Shown piece by piece: positions 37,691-42,362 of a stretch of DNA of 42,362 nucleotides. A program made the position numbers and the translations under genes. The DNA is from an uncultured Geobacteraceae bacterium (GTDB lineage Bacteria > Desulfobacterota > Desulfuromonadia > Geobacterales > Pseudopelobacteraceae): the NCBI GenBank assembly GCA_903958085.1, contig CAJBRY010000695.1, positions 1-42,362 on the forward strand. The letters are read 5' to 3'. The notes under the pieces are model-generated. The model saw only the letters and a list, made by a program, of their open reading frames with translations, ran no database searches and was not told where the DNA came from. Every line of letters begins with the position of its first letter. The stretch's first letter is position 1.

Positions 37691-37959
37691 AATAGATTAC
37701 TTCCGTAAGGTGGAATAACAACAGGTGTTCCAATAGGATCTTGTGGGTCCCTCGGTACGGAAAACGGCACCGAAGGATTATCAGGCCGACCTTTTATCAG
37801 GTCTTGTGGTTGTCTGGTTTCGAAGCAAGTCGGGCAAACTATCAGACCATTCCACTCTTTGCGCAGTTCATTAGCCTTATACTTTGCACCGCACCGCATA
37901 CAAAGACAGTTCCAAGTCCCTAATTGTAAATAATCTCTTGAACCTTTACGCATGTTCAC
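37687..37959 (-). CDS. Virion-module zinc-ribbon protein
   Basis: The 90-residue product has CMRCGAKY and CPTCFETRQPQDLIKGRPD with EWNGLIV between, a pattern I recall from a small phage family (CxxCgfxyk...L..eWxGl.vCxxCxexrhpqd) located next to head-tail joining genes. The four cysteines should bind zinc, and the tail is proline-rich. Its exact role in head completion is unknown. Confidence 0.65.
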   Translation of the reverse strand: MNMRKGSRDYLQLGTWNCLCMRCGAKYKANELRKEWNGLIVCPTCFETRQPQDLIKGRPDNPSVPFSVPRDPQDPIGTPVVIPPYGSNLL

Positions 37960-37965
37960 ACCGAA

Positions 37966-37990
37966 AGGGGAAGGCTGTTAACCTTCCCCT
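37966..37990 (-). terminator. Strong hairpin after the capsid module
   Basis: A perfect 9-base stem AGGGGAAGG/CCTTCCCCT with a 7-base loop lies between the 126-residue gene and the zinc-ribbon gene. On the leftward strand it is followed by only a short T-run (CCCCTTTC), so it may be a leaky terminator that sets higher expression of head genes, or an RNA end-stabiliser. Confidence 0.5.
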
Positions 37991-37995
37991 CATTG

Positions 37996-38376
37996 TTAGT
38001 GGTATCCGTTTATAGTGATTGTTCCAGTATCGCCACTTGTCATCCCCAATGTTGTCAGAGTTAGTTTCCCATCAGGAGAACTCGCACCATTCAGACATGG
38101 TGCCCCTGTCTTGAAAAAATTCATCTCATCACCATAAGTAGGCATAGACAAAGCCAACGTAGGAGCAGAAGCGTTCCAACGAAGGCTACCGGAAAAACCA
38201 TCAAAAGCCCAGTTAACTCTTTTGATTTTGAAAGTTGCAGGTTTACCTGTCAAATTAGCCGGGTCTATCACCGTTGTAGCTGCAAGTTCGCCAGAACCGT
38301 CACATGAAATCTGAATTACAGCCTGGAAGACACGGCTTCCATTCACGGGGTATGTTGTCAAAACTGAGTTAGCCAT
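37996..38376 (-). CDS. Small beta-rich virion protein
   Basis: The 126-residue product is rich in Thr, Ser and Gly with alternating strands (VFQAVIQISCDGSGELAATT, FKIKRVNWAFDGFSGSLRWN) and no membrane segment. It lies in the head module between the beta-helix protein and the adaptor genes, so it is likely a structural or decoration protein. No family recognised. Confidence 0.6.
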   Translation of the reverse strand: MANSVLTTYPVNGSRVFQAVIQISCDGSGELAATTVIDPANLTGKPATFKIKRVNWAFDGFSGSLRWNASAPTLALSMPTYGDEMNFFKTGAPCLNGASSPDGKLTLTTLGMTSGDTGTITINGYH

Positions 38377-38387
38377 TGTCTACCCCC

Positions 38388-39350
38388 TTATGCCCCTTGT
38401 ACGGCAATGCCTGAAGTAGCGGCAGTTGGAACAGCGCCTGAAACAAAGACATTGGTTGTGGTCGAAAGTTTCGTATTGTTGATAGATACGCAGTCTTTGA
38501 GTAAAACCTGTCCCACTGTCAAAGTTGCGCCGAATGCGACACACTGAGCCGGCACTGCTGCGGATAATACAGAGTTGATAAAGGTACAATTTTCAAAAAC
38601 TGCAATTCGCTCTATATCCGTTGCATTTGCTCCATACACATGACGACCATTGATATGCCCTGCGTTCTTCCAGAAAGTACAATCCTTGAAAAGTATATCC
38701 CTTGCGACAAGTCCCGTACCGGCCAATCCTTGTGTAAAAGATACAGCGGGTCGGATAGTTGTCCCGGTCTGATAGTTAGCAAGGCTTCCAAAAGTACAGT
38801 TCTCATACTGGCCCGAATCGCCATTAGCGACAAACTCTGCTGCAAGAGTTGTGGCTAGATATCCTTCTTTATAAAATTCACAATCTTTAATAGAAGTATA
38901 CTCGCCACCGTCAACAAATGTATATAGACATGCTGCATTAGTCCCGACTGCGTTAGTATTAGTGATTTTAAGGTTGGTAAAGGAACATCGGATACCAGTC
39001 ACCTTGATAGTGGCAATATCCGTTGCTGCGGTTGTCAGACCCATATTGATTTTTGCAGACTGGCCGTAATGTCTTTTACCAACGCCAAGACCGACAAAGT
39101 GAACTCTGTTCTTTGCTACGGTCAGCATCGATGTCAGTGTATGAGTGCTATCACCGCAAAGACAAATAACATCGTTCTCTCCGGTAGTCGCCAGGTCGTA
39201 TGCTTTGGCAACAGTCGCTACGGCACGTTTCATCGTCAAACCGGAATTGCCGTCACTTCCACGACCACTGTCAACGAAAATAATTTTACCAAATGTTGCA
39301 GGGATTAAACCACCTATAATCGGGAATCCTGCGGTTGGAAAGGTACTCAT
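38388..39350 (-). CDS. Beta-helix structural protein in the head module
   Basis: The 320-residue product contains the opening GKIIFVDSGRGSDGNSGLTM KRAVATVAKAYDLA and repeated short coils (CSFTNLKITNTNAVGTNAAC, YTSIKDCEFYKEG, QYENCTFGSLANYQ, RDILFKDCTFWKNAGH, IAVFENCTFINSV), a right-handed parallel beta-helix. Such proteins next to capsid genes are thought to decorate or bind sugars. The ATG at 39350 is chosen because AAGGAGG lies upstream, removing 15 residues of a longer open frame. Confidence 0.7.
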   Translation of the reverse strand: MSTFPTAGFPIIGGLIPATFGKIIFVDSGRGSDGNSGLTMKRAVATVAKAYDLATTGENDVICLCGDSTHTLTSMLTVAKNRVHFVGLGVGKRHYGQSAKINMGLTTAATDIATIKVTGIRCSFTNLKITNTNAVGTNAACLYTFVDGGEYTSIKDCEFYKEGYLATTLAAEFVANGDSGQYENCTFGSLANYQTGTTIRPAVSFTQGLAGTGLVARDILFKDCTFWKNAGHINGRHVYGANATDIERIAVFENCTFINSVLSAAVPAQCVAFGATLTVGQVLLKDCVSINNTKLSTTTNVFVSGAVPTAATSGIAVQGA

Positions 39351-39433
39351 TGTTGCCTCCTTCAAAATGTGCGCTGTTGCGCTTGTTAAGTCCATATTGG
39401 CAGGGCTGATTTGTCAAATAACAATTAAAATCA

Positions 39434-40384
39434 CTATGCTCCTTGTGAACCCCAGCATGCTCTTTTATCTGAAATTCCGCATGATGCTCTGAATCGTGCT
39501 GTGTATAGTGCGTTGGTTGTCGTGAAATCGTTATCCATAGCAAACTCGGTCCGAACACGGTCGAACCAAACAAGACCTGTGCCAGTAGGAATATCTGTGC
39601 GGATAAAGAAAGCGTCAGGATCAGTGAAGTAGTGGTTAATAATTACGCCTTTAGGGAACTTGGAAAGGCTCTTCAGTGCATTGAGGTTATTGGTAGTAGA
39701 ATCGGACTGAAGAACAGACTGAAGGATACGAGCAGCTTCAAACTCAAGCTGACGGGGGATGTGTAGACTCTGACCGGACAGTGCAACCAGGTTACCACGG
39801 TCATCTGTAAACCCGGCAATGTCGATACAGGCTTGTTCAAGAGCAAGTTCGGAAAGATCTACACCAATGGCTGTACCGGCGGCATTTACTGGGCAGTTCG
39901 CAAAAGTAGCACCGGACTTTGTAGGCTGTGCGGCACCGATCATCTGATAGCCGTCACCGTAGAGAGATCCGGCCCCAGTATCGAAAGCCAGGTTGAAGCG
40001 GTTAGCACCAATGTACTCGCGGCCAAGACGCATTGCACGGCCAAGACCACGCGATTCGTTCTGACCGACGATGGTCAGGTCATATTGAGCATCTTCAATC
40101 GCTTCTTTGGTGATACCGAAACCCAATGTATAAGTTACGTTGGTGTAGCGGTAGGTGAAAGCCTGTTCGAAGCTATCAAAGAAGATTTGATTCCCCTCTC
40201 CTTTCACTTGCGGTAGGCCTAAACCCATCATAGACTGTTGTTCTTCATAGGCCTTTTTAGAACTTTTTATATCATACAGATCGGTGTATTCCGTGGGTCT
40301 GTCTGTATACTCCAGGCCGAAAACCTTGTCTAGTCCAGGCCAGAGCAGTTTGGCAATACTGCCGGTATTTACGGGTGCGCTCAT
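39434..40384 (-). CDS. Major capsid protein
   Basis: The 316-residue product has features of Mu gpT-like/HK97-fold capsid proteins that lack a cleaved prodomain: QAFTYRYTNVTYTLGFGITK EAIEDAQYDL (family ...fgxGfxiTkExxeDdqY), AMRLGREYIGANRFNLAFDT G, and GDGYQMIGAAQP where a ...LF...H is usual. Codon use is the most biased in the virion block (GGT, CGT, ACC preferred), as expected of a highly expressed protein. It lies after scaffold and decoration genes. Confidence 0.8.
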   Translation of the reverse strand: MSAPVNTGSIAKLLWPGLDKVFGLEYTDRPTEYTDLYDIKSSKKAYEEQQSMMGLGLPQVKGEGNQIFFDSFEQAFTYRYTNVTYTLGFGITKEAIEDAQYDLTIVGQNESRGLGRAMRLGREYIGANRFNLAFDTGAGSLYGDGYQMIGAAQPTKSGATFANCPVNAAGTAIGVDLSELALEQACIDIAGFTDDRGNLVALSGQSLHIPRQLEFEAARILQSVLQSDSTTNNLNALKSLSKFPKGVIINHYFTDPDAFFIRTDIPTGTGLVWFDRVRTEFAMDNDFTTTNALYTARFRASCGISDKRACWGSQGA

Positions 40385-40396
40385 TGTTGATCTCCT

Positions 40397-40981
40397 TTAA
40401 ACGCCAACACGGACAACGCCGGAGGCATACTGATGCAGGTTAAGTTTTACCAGCCATTTTGCGTAAGTAGCAGCGGCAGTATTACCAAGGACGGGCGACG
40501 GTCGGAGCAACAAGCAGTCAAGAGTTGCACTGGCAGCCGCAGAAGAAGAGTCCAGCATTGTCTTACCATTCCATGTAGTTGTGTCAACAGTACCAAGAAC
40601 AAAGTTCGCGTTTTTAGTGCCGTCTGCCAGCGCTATAGAACCCCCGACAGAATCTTCCTGAATCTCATAGATTGTATTAGGGTCGGTATCTACCAGGCAG
40701 AAAGTAGCCTGTGAAGCCTTATGACCTGTCAGTGTGAGGTCGGTCGGTACAGGCATGATACCTGTCAATACACCACATACTACAGCCGTAGAAGTGGCTC
40801 GCGTAATGATAGGTGTTTTACCGTCGGTGTGGATACCACCAGCACCGACTATGGTTACAGGATCGCCGATACCTATTGCGGTAGCATCCCCGCAATAGAA
40901 GGTTTCTATTTTTCCGTTATAAGAGCTTTGACCGATTGTTCCAACCGGTCTGAAGCCCATAGGTGAATTTTGATTTGCCAT
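40397..40981 (-). CDS. Head decoration-like protein
   Basis: The 194-residue product starts MANQNSPMGFRPVGTIGQSS YNGKIETFYC, the typical opening of small head proteins found directly before the capsid gene in many phages (MANxnxPxGxrPVg...). The rest is beta-rich (IGDPVTIVGAGGIHTDGKTP, STAVVCGVLTGIM). It is likely a capsid-stabilising or decorating protein. A good ribosome site (AAGGAGAG) precedes it. Confidence 0.7.
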   Translation of the reverse strand: MANQNSPMGFRPVGTIGQSSYNGKIETFYCGDATAIGIGDPVTIVGAGGIHTDGKTPIITRATSTAVVCGVLTGIMPVPTDLTLTGHKASQATFCLVDTDPNTIYEIQEDSVGGSIALADGTKNANFVLGTVDTTTWNGKTMLDSSSAAASATLDCLLLRPSPVLGNTAAATYAKWLVKLNLHQYASGVVRVGV

Positions 40982-40992
40982 CTGGTCTCTCC

Positions 40993-41412
40993 TTATTCGT
41001 AAGTCAAGCCTTTGTTATTGGGATTATCGCTAGTAGGTGTACGCTGCATTGATTTTTCTATATTTCTGATATTGTCGATCTTTGCCGCCTGATCTTCATC
41101 AAAGTATTCCTTGCGTATCCGCATCAGATACCCCTTGTCTCCACCACCCAAGTCTAATGACTTGCGAGTATCAAGTTGGCTTGTTTCGGCTATACCATTA
41201 TCCTGTACCCTTGTTTCGTCAGCACAAAACTCATAACCTGCTTTAATAAACATCGGTATCCTGCCCGGACGGTCATTAACAATACGGTACATATAATCGG
41301 GGTCTGTCCCTTCGAAAGCTAACTTATTCCCCGCTCCGACCGGCACTCTTTCTATACCGGTAGCGTTTCTTTCTCGTTCTCTTTCGGCTCTCTGTTCTCT
41401 AGTCCATCCCAT
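40993..41412 (-). CDS. Small head-assembly protein
   Basis: The 139-residue product has a basic helical start (WTREQRAERERERNATGIER), then YMYRIVNDRPGRIPMFIKAG YEF and KGYLMRIRKEYFDEDQAAKI. I recall a phage family with this YRwvnD.pgRi......GYe pattern between scaffold and capsid genes. The role is unknown. AAGGAGAA precedes the ATG. Confidence 0.65.
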   Translation of the reverse strand: MGWTREQRAERERERNATGIERVPVGAGNKLAFEGTDPDYMYRIVNDRPGRIPMFIKAGYEFCADETRVQDNGIAETSQLDTRKSLDLGGGDKGYLMRIRKEYFDEDQAAKIDNIRNIEKSMQRTPTSDNPNNKGLTYE

Positions 41413-41434
41413 GTTATTCTCCTTGAGAAGTCTC

Positions 41435-42244
41435 TTATTTATTATAATGTGAATATTCAGGCAGTGTAAGCAACGCTTTAAAATACTCCACTTCTGTCAT
41501 ACTTCCACCATCTATAAACTGTTTTGCCACCCGTTTTGATTCAGGATCGCTATAAATAAATGTCTTAATCTTGGAAACAGGATCTATTTTCCCGCCTATA
41601 GTTCTACTACCCGCGCCTTCGACAGGAGAGGGCTGTTGTACGACTCTTTCCCTTGGTGCGAATTTATCGGAGAACGCCTTCTTGATCTCTGTTTCGACAT
41701 ATTGCAGAGCATCTTCTAAACTACCATCTGGGTTTTCTGCAAAGTATTCGTCTTTATACACAATAGCGCGTCTTGTCATCTTCTGGTCCTTATCAAACCA
41801 GCCATTCCTCATAATGAAATCTTGAACTTCAGGTTTCATCTCTGTATCTTGAGGTTTACTCTGCTTGATGGTCTCAATATACTTGTCATGTGCTTCGACT
41901 GCTTCTACATCGCCAACCCTGATAGATTCTCTCCGTGCTTCTTCTGCTTCTTGTAGTCCTTTCTGGTATTGAGCCTCCATCGTAGACTTGAATGTTTTAG
42001 CCATCCCATCTATGGTACGCTTCATACTTTTAATTTCGTGCCGGTATCCTTCATTAAGGTTGGCTGTAGTAGCAACCCAAGTTTCGGCGTCAGTCCATCT
42101 TCCGGGATCTCCTTTGAAATCTGTCTTTGGCCTCCAGCCGACCTTACTTGCAATCTCTTCATAGGTAACCGTCTTTTGTTCTGGAGTCTCTTCCTGTGGT
42201 ACTTCTGGTGTGCTTTCTATGGTGACTTCTGCCTCTACCGTCAT
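41435..42244 (-). CDS. Scaffolding protein
   Basis: The 269-residue product is highly charged and mostly helical: an acidic N-terminus (EAEVTIESTPEVPQEETPEQ), a segment VGWRPKTDFKGDPGRWTDAE TWV, a long coiled-coil-like helix (MEAQYQKGLQEAEEARRESI) and a C-terminal helical part. The xxGWxpxxxxxGdpxxwxxAeefv segment is typical of scaffolds before capsid genes in podoviruses. It directs prohead assembly and leaves before packaging. The ATG at 42244 is preferred over an in-frame start 13 codons earlier because AAGGAGA lies upstream. Confidence 0.75.
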   Translation of the reverse strand: MTVEAEVTIESTPEVPQEETPEQKTVTYEEIASKVGWRPKTDFKGDPGRWTDAETWVATTANLNEGYRHEIKSMKRTIDGMAKTFKSTMEAQYQKGLQEAEEARRESIRVGDVEAVEAHDKYIETIKQSKPQDTEMKPEVQDFIMRNGWFDKDQKMTRRAIVYKDEYFAENPDGSLEDALQYVETEIKKAFSDKFAPRERVVQQPSPVEGAGSRTIGGKIDPVSKIKTFIYSDPESKRVAKQFIDGGSMTEVEYFKALLTLPEYSHYNK

Positions 42245-42362
42245 ATAAATGGTCTCCTTCCTCTTTGGTATGATACTTGGCAAAAAAATAGGGACGTATC
42301 CTCAAAACTTCAGATATGCCCCCACTTTTGGGTCTGCTACTTGGTATTATTTTGTGTGGTTA

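Noticed and set aside
39394-39417. TTGACA on the minus strand between the capsid gene and the beta-helix gene
   Set aside because: A perfect -35 but no acceptable -10 at 16-18 bases (only TATGGA at 15), so I do not call a promoter.
1-42362. Temperate lifestyle or prophage
   Set aside because: No integrase, excisionase, CI-like repressor or attachment site was recognised. Small XRE and RHH regulators alone do not establish lysogeny.

Overview
The window looks like one complete tailed-phage genome of podovirus type with a P22-like virion plan (portal, gp4-like and gp10-like tail proteins, three ejection proteins, tailspike). The two ends probably join. A leftward 31-codon gene runs off position 1, and the last three bases of the window supply its stop codon in frame. 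The late genes then read in canonical order across the join: small terminase, large terminase, portal, co-chaperonin, small protein | scaffold, decoration, capsid. An overlapping inner/outer spanin pair indicates a host with an outer membrane. I recognise no integrase, DNA or RNA polymerase, tRNA or CI-type repressor. The host genus cannot be read from the sequence.

Layout. A divergent control region (about 5.72-5.96 kb) separates two transcription programmes. Rightward early genes (5.96-19.24 kb) are mostly very small and tightly packed. Recognisable members are a RadC-like JAMM protein, an XRE regulator, a ribbon-helix-helix regulator, a dATP/dGTP diphosphohydrolase-like protein, zinc-ribbon proteins, a PD-(D/E)XK homing-type nuclease, an exonuclease/RecT recombination pair, a replication initiator with in-gene iterons plus a helicase-loader-like partner, a 9-residue-repeat DUF7666-like protein and a P-loop nucleic-acid kinase. 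Leftward late genes run from the small terminase through the join to the lysis cassette (19.6-21.6 kb). They include a GroES homologue, capsid and head genes, tail hub proteins, a radical SAM enzyme, an ejection protein of about 1950 residues, fiber and tailspike. The two programmes converge at 19.24-19.63 kb.

The most unusual items are: (1) three arrays of a strict 5-base GACNN repeat, each ending in the same core just before a gene, around 9.9, 10.5 and 11.2 kb; (2) a relic of an IS200/IS605-type TnpB element at the convergence point that keeps the tnpB tail, the right-end hairpin and the terminal motif, so it may be an orphan omega-RNA; (3) a 607-base gene-free gap between large terminase and portal full of paired complementary segments, a candidate large structured RNA; (4) a radical SAM gene inside the virion operon; (5) a gene overprinted on the 3' end of the portal gene; (6) a consensus promoter feeding straight into a terminator, predicting a short RNA near 8.2 kb.

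How the genes work together. The early block supplies regulators, nucleotide and DNA metabolism, recombination by 5' resection plus RecT annealing, and lambda O/P-like initiation at an origin probably inside the initiator gene. The late block packages DNA, builds the head with a phage-supplied co-chaperonin, closes it with gp4/gp10-like proteins, loads ejection proteins and adds fiber/spike. Lysis uses a holin, a T4-type lysozyme and spanins.
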